Below, in pieces: positions 8,530 to 17,216 of a stretch of 64,000 bases of DNA. The stretch lies in assembly GCF_007829885.1 (NCBI RefSeq), contig NZ_VIWW01000001.1:930001-994000 (forward strand). The letters run 5' to 3'. Under the pieces are notes generated by a model. It worked only from the letters and a program-made list of their open reading frames with translations. It ran no database searches and was not told the DNA's origin. How positions within the stretch are numbered: position 1 is the stretch's first letter; the number at the start of each line of letters is the position of its first letter. The position numbers were made by a program, and so were the translations under genes. The stretch comes from Streptomyces brevispora. GTDB taxonomy: Bacteria; Actinomycetota; Actinomycetes; Streptomycetales; Streptomycetaceae.

Positions 8530-9189
8530 TCATGCCTCGCGCGTCGGGTCCTCACCGCGGTCGAGGGCCTTCCACAGGTCCTCGGGCCGGTCGGGGTCGA
8601 GGGCCTTGCGGGGCGCCTTGCGGGGGCGCGGGGTGCCGTCGCGCTCGTACCGCCCGGACATCGTGGGCCAGCGCCTGCCGTAGCGCAGGGCGAGCAGCCC
8701 GGCGAGCAGGATCAGCAGACCGCCGGCCGCGGTCACGTAGGGCCAGGCGGTGTGGCTGAGGGCACCGATGGTGGCGGAGCTGTCGCCGGTGGTCTGCGCG
8801 GCCTTCGCGTCGAGTGCGGCGCTGTCGGAGGCGCCGAGGAAGGCGCTCAGCGCGGCGCCGAGCCCGCTGAGGGCCAGCAGTCCCGCGACGACGATCCGGC
8901 CGCCGCTGCGGACGGCGAAGACGGCGACGAGGGCGGCCAGGCCGACGATGGCGAGGGCGGCCGGAAGACCGGTGACGTCCTGTCCGTCGGCGTTCAGCGG
9001 CAGGGTGCCGCCGCCGACCGCGGCCCGGCCCTCGGCCCAGGTCTGCCCGGAGGCGAGCAGGACGACGGTGGCGCCGGCTGCCCCGAGGAGCAGGCCGACG
9101 GCCAGGCTTCGGCGGCTTCCGGCACTGTCGGGCGCGAGGACGGCTACGGCACGGGGCTGGGGTACGGGGACAGCGCTCACGGACTCCAC
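8530..9189 (-). CDS. TIGR02234 (Trp-region) integral membrane protein
   Basis: A 219-residue membrane protein with four likely helices: about 28-46, 75-92, 100-118 and 150-168. The loop after helix one holds SGQTWAEG. This fits the TIGR02234/PF09534 family, defined by its place in actinobacterial tryptophan operons. No catalytic motif is visible and the tail is hydrophilic (last 45 residues, rich in Arg/Asp). GTG at 9189 was used, and GTG at 9180 is possible with a nearer GGAG. The gene follows trpE by 96 bp. A transport or regulatory role in Trp metabolism is only an inference from context. Confidence 0.82.
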   Translation of the reverse strand: MESVSAVPVPQPRAVAVLAPDSAGSRRSLAVGLLLGAAGATVVLLASGQTWAEGRAAVGGGTLPLNADGQDVTGLPAALAIVGLAALVAVFAVRSGGRIVVAGLLALSGLGAALSAFLGASDSAALDAKAAQTTGDSSATIGALSHTAWPYVTAAGGLLILLAGLLALRYGRRWPTMSGRYERDGTPRPRKAPRKALDPDRPEDLWKALDRGEDPTREA

Positions 9190-9285
9190 TATCCCCTACC
9201 GCCCCGGGCCGGGCGGCACACGGGGGGTGTGAGATGGAGCCCTCGCGACGCGGCCCCCGGGCGCACCGGCCGGCCTCGGAGCGTC

Positions 9286-10773
9286 TCAGGCGCCGCGGAG
9301 GCGGTTGGCCGTATGGACGGCGCGCAGCACCGCCGCGGCCTTGTTGCGGCACTCGGTGTCCTCGGCGACCGGGTCGGAGTCGGCGACGATGCCCGCCCCG
9401 GCCTGGATGTATGCCGTTCCGTCGCGCAGCAGGGCGGTGCGGATGGCGATGGCGGTGTCGGAGTCCCCGGCGAAGTCGAGGTAGCCGACGCAGCCGCCGT
9501 ACAGGCCGCGGCGGGTGGGTTCGAGCTCCTCGATGATCTGCATGGCGCGCGGCTTCGGGGCGCCGGAGAGGGTGCCCGCCGGGAAGCAGGCGGTGAGGAC
9601 GTCGAAGGCGGTGTGGCCCTCGGCGACGCGGCCCGTGACGGTGGACACGATGTGCATCACGTGCGAGTACCGCTCGACCGACATGAAGTCGACGACCTCG
9701 ACGCTGCCGGGTTCGCAGACCCGTCCCAGGTCGTTGCGGCCGAGGTCGACGAGCATCAGGTGCTCGGCGCGTTCCTTCGGGTCGGCGAGGAGTTCCTCGG
9801 CGAGCGCCTGGTCCTCCTGCGGGGTGGCGCCGCGGTGCCGGGTCCCGGCGATCGGGTGGACCATCGCGCGGCCGTCCTCGACCTTGACGAGCGCCTCGGG
9901 GCTGGAGCCCGCGACGTCGAAGCCGTCGAACCGGAAGAGGTACATGTACGGCGAGGGGTTGGTGGCGCGCAGGACCCGGTAGACGTCCAGCGCGCTTGCC
10001 GTGCACGGGGTTTCGAAGCGCTGGGAGGGGACGACCTGGAAGGCCTCGCCGGCCCTGATGCGTTCCTTCACGTCCTCGACGGCGTCCTGGTACGCCTTGC
10101 CGCCCCACAGCGCGGTGTACGGCGGGAGCTCGGAGGGCGGCAGGACGGCCGGGGCGTTCTCGACGGGGCGGCGCAGGTCCTGCTCCATGGCGTCGAGCCG
10201 GTTCACGGCGTCGGCGTACGCCTCGTCGACGCCGGTGGCCAGGTCGTTGTGGTTGATCGCGTTGGCGATCAGCAGGACGCTGCCGGCCCAGTGGTCGAGG
10301 ACGGCGAGGTCGGAGGTGAGCAGCATGGTCAGCTCGGGGAGCTGCAGGTCGTCGCCGCCGCTCTCACCGATCTTCTCCAGGCGGCGCACGATGTCGTAGC
10401 CGAGGTAGCCGACCATGCCGCCGGTGAAGGGCGGAAGTCCGGATTCCGGGCCGTGCGGGGTGTGCAGGGTCTCGATGGTGGCGCGCAGGGCCTGGAGCGG
10501 GTCGCCGTCGACGGGGACGCCGACCGGCGGGGTGCCGGCCCAGTGGGCCTGGCCGTCCCGGGTGGTGAGTGTGGCGGCGCTGCGTACCCCGATGAAGGAG
10601 TAGCGCGACCAGGTGCGGCCGTTCTCCGCGGATTCGAGGAGGAAGGTGCCGGTGCGTTCGCCCGCGAGTTTGCGGTAGAGCCCGACCGGGGTGTCGCCGT
10701 CCGCGAGGAGCCGGCGGGTGACGGGGATGACGCGCCGGTCGACGGCCAGTTTGCGGAAGGTGTCGAGATCCAT
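9286..10773 (-). CDS. trpE: Anthranilate synthase component I
   Basis: TrpE makes anthranilate from chorismate, using ammonia from a glutaminase partner. The 495-residue protein has the N-terminal feedback-site strand LLESAENGRTWSRYSFIG near residues 45-62. It also has the chorismate-binding core with PIAGTRHRG, LMLVDLGRNDLGRV, GTLSGAPKPRAMQIIEELE and ADSDPVAEDTECRNKA. It is a stand-alone TrpE, not fused to TrpG, and neither trpG nor trpD lies in the window. It starts 11 nt after the hisI stop, so a hisI promoter probably drives both genes. No leader peptide with Trp codons is visible in that spacing. Confidence 0.97.
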   Translation of the reverse strand: MDLDTFRKLAVDRRVIPVTRRLLADGDTPVGLYRKLAGERTGTFLLESAENGRTWSRYSFIGVRSAATLTTRDGQAHWAGTPPVGVPVDGDPLQALRATIETLHTPHGPESGLPPFTGGMVGYLGYDIVRRLEKIGESGGDDLQLPELTMLLTSDLAVLDHWAGSVLLIANAINHNDLATGVDEAYADAVNRLDAMEQDLRRPVENAPAVLPPSELPPYTALWGGKAYQDAVEDVKERIRAGEAFQVVPSQRFETPCTASALDVYRVLRATNPSPYMYLFRFDGFDVAGSSPEALVKVEDGRAMVHPIAGTRHRGATPQEDQALAEELLADPKERAEHLMLVDLGRNDLGRVCEPGSVEVVDFMSVERYSHVMHIVSTVTGRVAEGHTAFDVLTACFPAGTLSGAPKPRAMQIIEELEPTRRGLYGGCVGYLDFAGDSDTAIAIRTALLRDGTAYIQAGAGIVADSDPVAEDTECRNKAAAVLRAVHTANRLRGA

Positions 10774-10784
10774 GGCGGCAGACC

Positions 10785-11168
10785 CTACTGTCCGAGCGGG
10801 AGGACGTCGGCGTCGAAACAGGTGCGGTCGCCGGTGTGGCAGGCGGCACCCGTCTGGTCGACCCGGACGAGGACGGTGTCGGCGTCACAGTCGAGGGCGA
10901 CCGACTTGACCTGCTGGATGTGACCGGAGGTGTCGCCCTTGACCCAGTACTCCTGGCGGCTGCGCGACCAGTAGGTGCAGCGGCCGGTGGTCAGGGTGCG
11001 GTGCAGGGCCTCGTCGTCCATCCAGCCGAGCATCAGCACCTCGCCGGTGTCGTACTGCTGGGCGATGGCCGGGACCAGTCCGTCGGCGCCGCGCTTGAGG
11101 CGGGCGGCGATGGCGGGGTCGAGGCCGCTGGCGGGCGGTGGGGTGCCGGGCGTGGGCGTGCTGCTCAT
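10785..11168 (-). CDS. hisI: Phosphoribosyl-AMP cyclohydrolase
   Basis: HisI opens the purine ring of phosphoribosyl-AMP in the third step of histidine synthesis. The 127-residue protein matches monofunctional HisI. It has [33 protein letters not shown] and the metal-site stretch [19 protein letters not shown], with the expected cysteines and histidines. There is no HisE domain. ATG at 11168 opens onto an 84-bp gap shared with a divergent gene, which should hold the promoter. It is separated from the main his operon by about 2.7 kb and lies in front of trpE, so the two pathways are linked by transcription. Confidence 0.95.
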   Translation of the reverse strand: MSSTPTPGTPPPASGLDPAIAARLKRGADGLVPAIAQQYDTGEVLMLGWMDDEALHRTLTTGRCTYWSRSRQEYWVKGDTSGHIQQVKSVALDCDADTVLVRVDQTGAACHTGDRTCFDADVLPLGQ

Positions 11169-11252
11169 GTGCCCATTGTGCCGTGGCCGCGGAGGCCGTC
11201 CGGGCGGGCGTCCACTGGGCGGACGCTGGACACCGGTCGTACGCTGGCGGAC

Positions 11253-11885
11253 ATGTCGACCCATGCGAAGCGCGAACGACTTCTGCTCGCCGACCTGTTG
11301 GAGGCGGCGGGCCCGGAGGCCCCGACCCTCTGCCAAGGCTGGACGGCCCGGGACCTGGCGGCCCATGTGGTGGTGCGGGAGCGCAGGCCCGACGCGGCGG
11401 CCGGGCTGGTGATCGGCCCCCTGAAGAGCCGGGGCGAGCGGATCACGAACGAATTCTCCTCGAAGCCGTACGAGGAGCTGATCCAGCTCATCCGTACGGG
11501 ACCGCCGCGCATGTCCCCGTTCGGCCTGAAACAGGTGGACGAGGCCGCCAACACCGTCGAGTTCTACGTCCATACGGAGGATGTGCGCCGGGCCCAGCCC
11601 GACTGGTCGGCGCGGGAGCTGGACCCGGTCTTCGCCGACGTCCTGTGGTCGCGCATGGAGAGGGCGGCGCGGGTGCTGGGGCGGAAGGCCCCGGTGGGGC
11701 TGGTGCTGCGCCGCCCCGACGGGCAGACCGTGGTCGCGCACAAGGGCACCCCGGTGGTGACGGTGACCGGTGAGCCGGGTGAACTGCTGCTGTTCGCGTT
11801 CGGGCGGCAGGACGCGGCGCGGGTGGAGCTGGACGGTGACCAGGATGCGATCTCCCGGGTGACGACGGCGAAGCTCGGCATGTAG
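11253..11885 (+). CDS. TIGR03085 family metal-binding protein
   Basis: A 210-residue protein of the DinB/mycothiol-dependent fold. The N-terminal helix carries [19 protein letters not shown], then [20 protein letters not shown] gives a histidine ligand, and [15 protein letters not shown] gives two more conserved positions. This matches the actinobacterial TIGR03085 family. Relatives bind divalent metal and use mycothiol, but no substrate is known here. It is divergent from hisI and convergent with an MFS gene. Confidence 0.85.
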   Translation: MSTHAKRERLLLADLLEAAGPEAPTLCQGWTARDLAAHVVVRERRPDAAAGLVIGPLKSRGERITNEFSSKPYEELIQLIRTGPPRMSPFGLKQVDEAANTVEFYVHTEDVRRAQPDWSARELDPVFADVLWSRMERAARVLGRKAPVGLVLRRPDGQTVVAHKGTPVVTVTGEPGELLLFAFGRQDAARVELDGDQDAISRVTTAKLGM

Positions 11886-11904
11886 GTCCGGGGCGGGCCG
11901 CTGC

Positions 11905-13152
11905 TCAGCGCGGGAGTTCCGCGCGGCGCAGCGCGGAGAGCAGCAGGCCCGCCACCGCCCCGGCCGCGCACAGCGAGGCGCTGGCGACGAAGACCGGGCC
12001 GGTGCCCCAGAGGGCGACGGCCGCGCCGGTGGCGGGGTAGCTGAGTGGTGCGAGGGCGTGGGTGAACAGGGTCGAGACCGAGGTGACCCGGCCCAGGTAG
12101 GCGGGGTCGGTGGCGGTCTGGACGAGTGCTCCGCACAGGGCGCCGCCGAGTCCGGCGAAGAGCCCGACGAGGAGCGCGACGCCTGCGGCGAGCGGTACGG
12201 AAGGCGCGTGTGCCATGGCCGCGATGGCAACCGCGCCGACCAGCACGGTGAGACACATGACGAGGCCGGCCCTGGGGACCCGGCCGCGCACGGCGAGCAC
12301 CAGGGCGGACGCGCCCGCGCCGGTGCCGAAGGCGGCGACGATCCAGCCCATCCCGGAGGCGCCCCAGCCGCGTTCCTCGCTGAGCAGGATCAGGCCGAGG
12401 TTGAGCGGTCCCACGAAGCCGAGTTCGCTGACGGCGATGACGAGCATCAACGGGCCCAGCAGCGGGTGGTGGCGGATGTGGCGCAGCCCGTCGACGAGTT
12501 CGCGCCAGGCGGTGCCGGCGGGTTCGGCCGCCTGCTCAGGTGCGGGCAGCGGGCGCATCCGCACGGCGAGCAGCAGCGGCAGCGAGACGGCGAAGAGCAC
12601 ACCGGCCGCGGCGAAGGCGAGGACCGGGCCGCCGACGGCGACGGCGACGCCGCCGAGCGGGGCGCCGACGACATTGGCGGTCCGGGTGGCGAGGCCGCGC
12701 ATCCCCTGGACGCGGGCGAGCTGGCCGGCCGCGGTGATCCGGGGCGGCAGGGCGCCGACGGCGGGCAGGAAGAGTGCGTCGGCCGCGCCGAAGACCAGGG
12801 CGACCGCGATCAGCATCCACACGGTGGGCGAGGTGAGGAGCAGCGCCCCGGCCAGGCCGAGGATGACGAGGCAGCGGGCCGTGTCGCTCACGACCACGAC
12901 GCGGCGCGGCCCGAACCGGTCGGCGAGCACTCCCCCGCCGAGCAGCAGCAGGGCCCTGGGTATGGAGCCCGCGGCCAGCACGAGTCCGGTCTGGGAGGCG
13001 CTTCCGGTGCGGGCGGCGGCCCAGGCGAGGGCCATGTAGTAGACGCTGTCGCCGATCGTGGACGCGGTGTAGGCGCCGAGCCAGCGTAAGACGTTCCTGT
13101 CGCGGTGGGCGGGGCGCTCCGGAGCCTTTTCGGGCGTGAGCGTGACGGTCAC
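11905..13152 (-). CDS. MFS exporter with a TTA leucine codon
   Basis: A 415-residue major-facilitator transporter with about twelve hydrophobic segments. The loop motif [19 protein letters not shown] near residues 70-88 is MFS motif A, typical of drug/proton antiporters. GTG at 13152 was chosen for its GAGAGGA site 7 nt upstream, 25 nt after the regulator stop. Codon 22 is TTA (plus-strand bases 13087-13089), the rare leucine codon read by bldA tRNA in Streptomyces. It is the only one I noticed in a called gene here, so translation may wait for late growth. The partner regulator suggests efflux of an effector compound, identity unknown. Confidence 0.9.
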   Translation of the reverse strand: MTVTLTPEKAPERPAHRDRNVLRWLGAYTASTIGDSVYYMALAWAAARTGSASQTGLVLAAGSIPRALLLLGGGVLADRFGPRRVVVVSDTARCLVILGLAGALLLTSPTVWMLIAVALVFGAADALFLPAVGALPPRITAAGQLARVQGMRGLATRTANVVGAPLGGVAVAVGGPVLAFAAAGVLFAVSLPLLLAVRMRPLPAPEQAAEPAGTAWRELVDGLRHIRHHPLLGPLMLVIAVSELGFVGPLNLGLILLSEERGWGASGMGWIVAAFGTGAGASALVLAVRGRVPRAGLVMCLTVLVGAVAIAAMAHAPSVPLAAGVALLVGLFAGLGGALCGALVQTATDPAYLGRVTSVSTLFTHALAPLSYPATGAAVALWGTGPVFVASASLCAAGAVAGLLLSALRRAELPR

Positions 13153-13177
13153 GGGGGCGTCCTCTCGGGTGGCCTGG

Positions 13178-13765
13178 TCAGGTGCGGAACGGGAATGCGT
13201 ACAGGTGCATCGCGACGTTCTCGCGGCCTTCCGTGTCGCCGGCCTCGTCCCGGGCACGGCCCTGCTCCTCGTACCGGTCGACGATCTCGTGCACCTCGCG
13301 GCTGAGCGCGGCGAGCTCCTCTGCGGTCAGCCTGGCCAGGTACTCGGAGCTGGAGGAGGCTTTGCGCCACTCCGGGGACCAGCTCTGGTAGGTGTCGAGG
13401 AAGCGGCAGTACAGCTCGTTGCGCTGGTCGAAGGAGAGCCGGCCGACGGCGGTGTGGGTGGCGACCTTCTCGGGCGCGTCGTTGAAGTCCTCGTCGTGGA
13501 AGTTCAGCCCCTTCGAGGAGGTCTGCCACCAGCGCTCGCGGCCGTCCTTGCCCTGCCCCTCGGTCTCCTCGATCAGGCCGTGGTCGGCGAGCTTGCGCAG
13601 GTGGTAGCTGACGAGCGAGACCGCTTCGTCGACCTGCTCGGCGAGCTGGGAGGCGGTGGCCTGCCGGGCGATGTAGAGCGCCCGGTAGAGCTTCATCCGC
13701 AAGGGGTGCCCGAACGCCTTGAGCGTGCCGAGGTCGGACACCCGGCGTGATTCGTTGCTTGCCAT
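13178..13765 (-). CDS. ArsR-like winged-helix transcriptional regulator
   Basis: A 195-residue protein with a winged-helix domain near residues 10-85: LKAFGHPLRMKLYRAL, then ATASQLAEQVDEAVSLVSYH as the helix-turn-helix, then LRKLADHGLIEE as the wing. The C-terminal half is helical, acidic and of unknown fold, and looks like an effector or dimer domain. No ArsR-type cysteine metal box is present. ATG at 13765 was used, and no good ribosome-binding site precedes it. The MFS exporter gene starts 25 nt downstream. A twin TTGCGCAA site lies 29-50 bp before the start, so autoregulation is likely. Confidence 0.85.
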   Translation of the reverse strand: MASNESRRVSDLGTLKAFGHPLRMKLYRALYIARQATASQLAEQVDEAVSLVSYHLRKLADHGLIEETEGQGKDGRERWWQTSSKGLNFHDEDFNDAPEKVATHTAVGRLSFDQRNELYCRFLDTYQSWSPEWRKASSSSEYLARLTAEELAALSREVHEIVDRYEEQGRARDEAGDTEGRENVAMHLYAFPFRT

Positions 13766-13793
13766 GCCCTTCACGGTAGACAGGAAAGAAATC

Positions 13794-13815
13794 TTGCGCA
13801 ATATCTGTTGCGCAA
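13794..13815. promoter_or_regulatory. Twin TTGCGCAA palindrome, candidate regulator operator
   Basis: Two identical 8-bp palindromes, TTGCGCAA at 13794-13801 and 13808-13815, are separated by 6 bp. A third half-like TTGCAC follows at about 13821. They stand in an AT-rich island just upstream of the winged-helix regulator gene, where its promoter should be. Self-binding by that regulator is an inference. Confidence 0.55.
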
Positions 13816-13858
13816 TAAAAGTTGCACGATCCGAGCTCGTCATGGTTGCGGACATGGC

Positions 13859-13890
13859 GACGTCACCGACCGTTCGCGGCCGGTGACGTC
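13859..13890 (-). terminator. Hairpin at the end of the his operon
   Basis: GACGTCACCG (13859-13868) pairs with CGGTGACGTC (13881-13890) just beyond the hisF stop. It probably ends the histidine operon before the regulator promoter. Confidence 0.65.
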
Positions 13891-13899
13891 TGCCCGTGC

Positions 13900-14655
13900 T
13901 CAGCGGACCGGGTGTCCGGCTTCCCGGAGGGCGCCCTTGACCTCGGAGATCCGCAGATCGCCGAAGTGGAAGACGGACGCGGCGAGGACCGCGTCGGCTC
14001 CCGCGCCGACGGCCGGTGCGAAGTCCGCGAGCCGGCCCGCACCGCCGGAGGCGATGACGGGGACGGTCACGTGCCGCCGGACGGCCGCGATCATCTCGGT
14101 GTCGTAGCCGTCCTTCGTGCCGTCGGCGTCCATCGAGTTGAGCAGGATCTCGCCCGCGCCGAGCTCGGCGGCCCGGTGGGCCCATTCGACGGCGTCGATG
14201 CCGGTGCCCTTGCGGCCGCCGTGCGTGGTGACCTCGAAGGTGCCGGCGGGGGTGCGCCGGGCGTCCACGGAGAGCACCAGGACCTGGCGGCCGAAGCGCT
14301 CGGCGATCTCCCGGATCAGCTCCGGCCTGGCGATGGCCGCGGTGTTGACGCCGACCTTGTCCGCACCGGCCCGCAGCAGCTTGTCGACGTCCTCGGTGGT
14401 GCGGACGCCGCCGCCGACGGTGAGCGGGATGAACACCTGCTCGGCGGTGCGGCGCACCACGTCGTACGTCGTCTCGCGGTTGCCGCTGGACGCGGTGATG
14501 TCGAGGAAGGTCAGCTCGTCGGCGCCCTCGGCGTCGTACAGCTTCGCCATCTCGACGGGGTCACCGGCGTCGCGCAGGTTCTGGAAGTTGACGCCCTTGA
14601 CGACGCGGCCGTTGTCCACGTCGAGGCAGGGGATGACACGTACGGCAAGGGTCAT
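13900..14655 (-). CDS. hisF: Imidazole glycerol phosphate synthase, cyclase subunit
   Basis: HisF joins ammonia from HisH to PRFAR and makes imidazole glycerol phosphate plus AICAR. The 251-residue barrel has [15 protein letters not shown] near residues 7-21 (catalytic Asp11) and LSVDARR near 128-134 (second catalytic Asp). It also has the two phosphate sites GGGVRT and ASGGAG. ATG at 14655 overlaps the ridA stop (ATGA). It is the last gene of the operon, and a hairpin follows. Confidence 0.97.
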   Translation of the reverse strand: MTLAVRVIPCLDVDNGRVVKGVNFQNLRDAGDPVEMAKLYDAEGADELTFLDITASSGNRETTYDVVRRTAEQVFIPLTVGGGVRTTEDVDKLLRAGADKVGVNTAAIARPELIREIAERFGRQVLVLSVDARRTPAGTFEVTTHGGRKGTGIDAVEWAHRAAELGAGEILLNSMDADGTKDGYDTEMIAAVRRHVTVPVIASGGAGRLADFAPAVGAGADAVLAASVFHFGDLRISEVKGALREAGHPVR

Positions 14656-15077
14656 CGCGCACCTGCCCGGTAAGCCTCGATCTCGATCTCCACGACCAGG
14701 CTCGGGTCGACGAGACCGGACACGATGACCATGGTGGCGGCCGGGCGGACGTCGTCGAACAGCTCCTTGTGGGCGCGGCCGACCTCGTCCACGTCCCGGG
14801 CGTGCGTGAGGTACATCCGGGTCCGGACGACGTCCTCGCGGCCCAGGCCCACCTGCTCGAGCGCGGCGAAGGCGACCTCGAAGGAGGTGACGGCCTGCTC
14901 GTAGGGGCCGCCGGCGGAGATCTCCCCGCCCGCCACCGAGGTGCACCCGGCCACCAGCACCAGGCCGCCCGGGAGCTCGACCGCGCGGGAGTAGCCGAAC
15001 TTCTCCTCCCACGAGGCACCGGAGGAGATCCGGTTGACCGCGTTGGCGGAGGTGACGGCGTTGGCGGAGCCGGTCAT
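14652..15077 (-). CDS. RidA family protein in the his operon
   Basis: A 141-residue RidA/YjgF-like protein. It has [20 protein letters not shown], the [16 protein letters not shown] helix, [16 protein letters not shown] and a C-terminal [10 protein letters not shown]. RidA enzymes hydrolyse reactive enamines and imines formed by PLP enzymes. Here the arginine of the usual end motif is replaced around [11 protein letters not shown], which should be compared with true RidA. It overlaps priA upstream and hisF downstream by ATGA junctions, so it is an integral operon member, possibly clearing intermediates of HisC or related PLP enzymes. Confidence 0.85.
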   Translation of the reverse strand: MTGSANAVTSANAVNRISSGASWEEKFGYSRAVELPGGLVLVAGCTSVAGGEISAGGPYEQAVTSFEVAFAALEQVGLGREDVVRTRMYLTHARDVDEVGRAHKELFDDVRPAATMVIVSGLVDPSLVVEIEIEAYRAGAR

Positions 15078-15799
15078 ACGGAGACCGCCTCCAGCGCCTC
15101 TTCGAGGGTGAACGCCTTCGCGTACAGCGCCTTGCCGACGATCGCGCCCTCGACGCCCGCCGGGACGAGCGAGGAGATGGCCCGCAGGTCGTCGAGCGAG
15201 GAGACGCCGCCGGAGGCGACGACGGGCTTGTCGGTGGCGGCGCAGACGTTCTTCAGGAGTTCCAGGTTGGGGCCCTGGAGCGTGCCGTCCTTGGCGATGT
15301 CGGTGACCACGTAGCGGGCGCAGCCCTCGGAGTCGAGGCGGGCGAGCGTCTCGTAGAGGTCGCCGCCGTCGCGGGTCCAGCCACGGCCGCGCAGCGTGGT
15401 GCCGCGCACGTCGAGGCCGACCGCGATCTGGTCGCCGTGCTCGGCGATGACCTTGGCGACCCACTCGGGGGTCTCCAGGGCGGCGGTGCCCAGGTTGACG
15501 CGGCGGCAGCCGGTGGCGAGGGCGGCGGCGAGCGAGGCGTCGTCGCGGATGCCGCCGGACAGCTCGACCTTGATGTCCATGGCGCCGGCCACTTCGGCGA
15601 TGAGCGCGCGGTTGTCGCCGGTGCCGAAGGCGGCGTCCAGGTCGACCAGGTGCAGCCACTCGGCACCGGCGCGCTGCCAGGCGAGTGCGGCCTCCAGCGG
15701 GGAGCCGTAGGAGGTCTCGGAGCCGGACTCGCCGTGCACCAGGCGGACCGCCTGGCCGTCGCGGACGTCTACGGCGGGGAGCAGTTCAAGCTTCGGCAT
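15074..15799 (-). CDS. priA: Bifunctional HisA/TrpF isomerase PriA
   Basis: PriA carries out both the ProFAR isomerase step of histidine synthesis and the phosphoribosylanthranilate isomerase step of tryptophan synthesis. The 241-residue barrel has [20 protein letters not shown] near residues 5-24 (catalytic Asp11) and [16 protein letters not shown] near 170-185 (second catalytic Asp). The PriA-type loop [11 protein letters not shown] is also present. The window holds trpA, trpB, trpC and trpE but no trpF, as expected when PriA fills that role. TAATG joins it to hisH and ATGA to ridA. The dual role is family knowledge, not shown by sequence alone. Confidence 0.94.
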   Translation of the reverse strand: MPKLELLPAVDVRDGQAVRLVHGESGSETSYGSPLEAALAWQRAGAEWLHLVDLDAAFGTGDNRALIAEVAGAMDIKVELSGGIRDDASLAAALATGCRRVNLGTAALETPEWVAKVIAEHGDQIAVGLDVRGTTLRGRGWTRDGGDLYETLARLDSEGCARYVVTDIAKDGTLQGPNLELLKNVCAATDKPVVASGGVSSLDDLRAISSLVPAGVEGAIVGKALYAKAFTLEEALEAVSV

Positions 15800-16440
15800 T
15801 ACAGCGTCTCGATCCAGTTGGTCAGCAGCTGGGCGCCGGCGTCGCCGGACTTCTCGGGGTGGAACTGGGTGGCCCACAGCGCGCCGTTCTCCACGGCGGC
15901 CACGAACCGTTCGCCGTGCGTGGCCCAGGTGACCCTGGGGGCACGGATCTTGGCGTTGGTGACTTCGAGGGACCAGTCGTGCGCCGCGTACGAGTGCACG
16001 AAGTAGTACCGGGCCTCGGGGTCGAGTCCGGCGAACAACCGGGAGTCCTCGGGGGCCTCGACGGTGTTCCATCCCATGTGCGGGACGACGTCGGCCTTGA
16101 GCGGGCCGACGGTGCCCGGCCACTCGTCGAGTCCCGCGGTCTCCACGCCGTGCTCGATGCCGCGCTCGAAGAGGATCTGCATACCGACGCAGATGCCCAT
16201 GACGGGGCGCCCGCCGGAGAGCCTGCGCCCGATGATCCATTCGCCGCGGGCCTTCTTCAGGCCCTCCATGCAGGCGGAGAACGCGCCGACGCCGGGCACC
16301 AGCAGCCCGTCGGCGTTCATCGCCGTGTCGAAGTCGCGGGTGATCTCGACATCGGCGCCGACCCGGGCGAGGGCTCGCTCGGCGGAGCGGATGTTGCCGA
16401 AGCCGTAGTCGAAGACGACGACCTTCTTCTTGGTGTCCAC
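15799..16440 (-). CDS. hisH: Imidazole glycerol phosphate synthase, glutaminase subunit
   Basis: HisH releases ammonia from glutamine for HisF. The 213-residue class I amidotransferase has [17 protein letters not shown] near residues 8-24, the nucleophile cysteine in [16 protein letters not shown] near 79-94, and the histidine/glutamate pair in [10 protein letters not shown] near 189-198. GTG at 16440 lies 9 nt after the small membrane-protein stop. The stop overlaps priA. Confidence 0.96.
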   Translation of the reverse strand: MDTKKKVVVFDYGFGNIRSAERALARVGADVEITRDFDTAMNADGLLVPGVGAFSACMEGLKKARGEWIIGRRLSGGRPVMGICVGMQILFERGIEHGVETAGLDEWPGTVGPLKADVVPHMGWNTVEAPEDSRLFAGLDPEARYYFVHSYAAHDWSLEVTNAKIRAPRVTWATHGERFVAAVENGALWATQFHPEKSGDAGAQLLTNWIETL

Positions 16441-16449
16441 GCCCGGCCC

Positions 16450-16617
16450 CTAGTCCCAGAGTCCCTGGATCCGCATGACGCCTGCGACCAGGCACATCAC
16501 GGATCCGATTCCGAGCAGCACGATGACGCCCTTGGGCATCCCCTGCTTCGAGAAGGAGTAGACCCCGCCGGCCAGGAAGAGGCCGACCAGGATCAGGACG
16601 GTGTTGAGGCCGGTCAC
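16450..16617 (-). CDS. 55-residue membrane protein inside the his operon
   Basis: A 55-residue protein with two hydrophobic segments (about 3-20 and 30-47) joined by [10 protein letters not shown], ending RIQGLWD. GTG at 16617 overlaps the hisB stop (GTGA), and hisH follows after 9 nt, so it is translated as part of the operon. I do not recognise a named family. Helical hairpins of this size can be membrane regulators or small transporter subunits. Codon use is as GC-rich at third positions as its neighbours, which supports a real gene. Confidence 0.8.
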   Translation of the reverse strand: MTGLNTVLILVGLFLAGGVYSFSKQGMPKGVIVLLGIGSVMCLVAGVMRIQGLWD

Positions 16618-17216
16618 AGCGCGCCCTTCGTGGAGGGGATGATGCCGGCCGCACGCCGGTCGTGCTCGCTGGCGTAGCGCAGGGCGCGGGCGAGCGCCTT
16701 GAACTGGCACTCCACGATGTGGTGGGCGTTGCGCCCGTACGGGACGTGGACGTGCAGGGCGATCTGCGCCTGGGCGACGAAGGACTCCAGGATGTGCCGG
16801 GTCATCGTCGTGTCGTACTCGCCGATCATCGGCGCCATGCTCTCGGGCTCGGTGTGCACCAGGTACGGGCGGCCGGAGAGGTCGACGGTGACCTGGGCGA
16901 GCGACTCGTCCAGCGGGACGGTGCAGTTGCCGAAGCGGTAGATGCCGACCTTGTCGCCGAGGGCCTGCTTGAAGGCGGCGCCGAGCGCGAGGGCGGTGTC
17001 CTCGATGGTGTGGTGCGAATCGATGTGCAGGTCGCCGTCGGTCTTGACCGTGAGGTCGAAGAGTCCGTGGCGGCCGAGCTGGTCGAGCATGTGGTCGAAG
17101 AAGCCGACCCCGGTCGCGACATCGACCTTGCCGGTGCCGTCGAGGTTGATCTCGACGAGCACGGAGGTTTCCTTGGTGGTCCGCTCCACTCTTCCTACGC
17201 GGGCCTCGCGAGTCAT
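16614..17216 (-). CDS. hisB: Imidazoleglycerol-phosphate dehydratase
   Basis: HisB removes water from imidazole glycerol phosphate to give imidazole acetol phosphate. The 200-residue monofunctional form lacks a phosphatase domain. Metal-site motifs are [17 protein letters not shown] near residues 39-55, [16 protein letters not shown] near 63-78 and [17 protein letters not shown] near 163-179. The start overlaps the hisC stop (ATGA), and the stop overlaps the 55-residue gene. Confidence 0.97.
   Translation of the reverse strand: MTREARVGRVERTTKETSVLVEINLDGTGKVDVATGVGFFDHMLDQLGRHGLFDLTVKTDGDLHIDSHHTIEDTALALGAAFKQALGDKVGIYRFGNCTVPLDESLAQVTVDLSGRPYLVHTEPESMAPMIGEYDTTMTRHILESFVAQAQIALHVHVPYGRNAHHIVECQFKALARALRYASEHDRRAAGIIPSTKGAL

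Noticed and set aside
8752..10923. A very long open frame on the plus strand across trpE
   Set aside because: It is antisense to trpE and the TIGR02234 gene. Long antisense frames are expected at this GC content.
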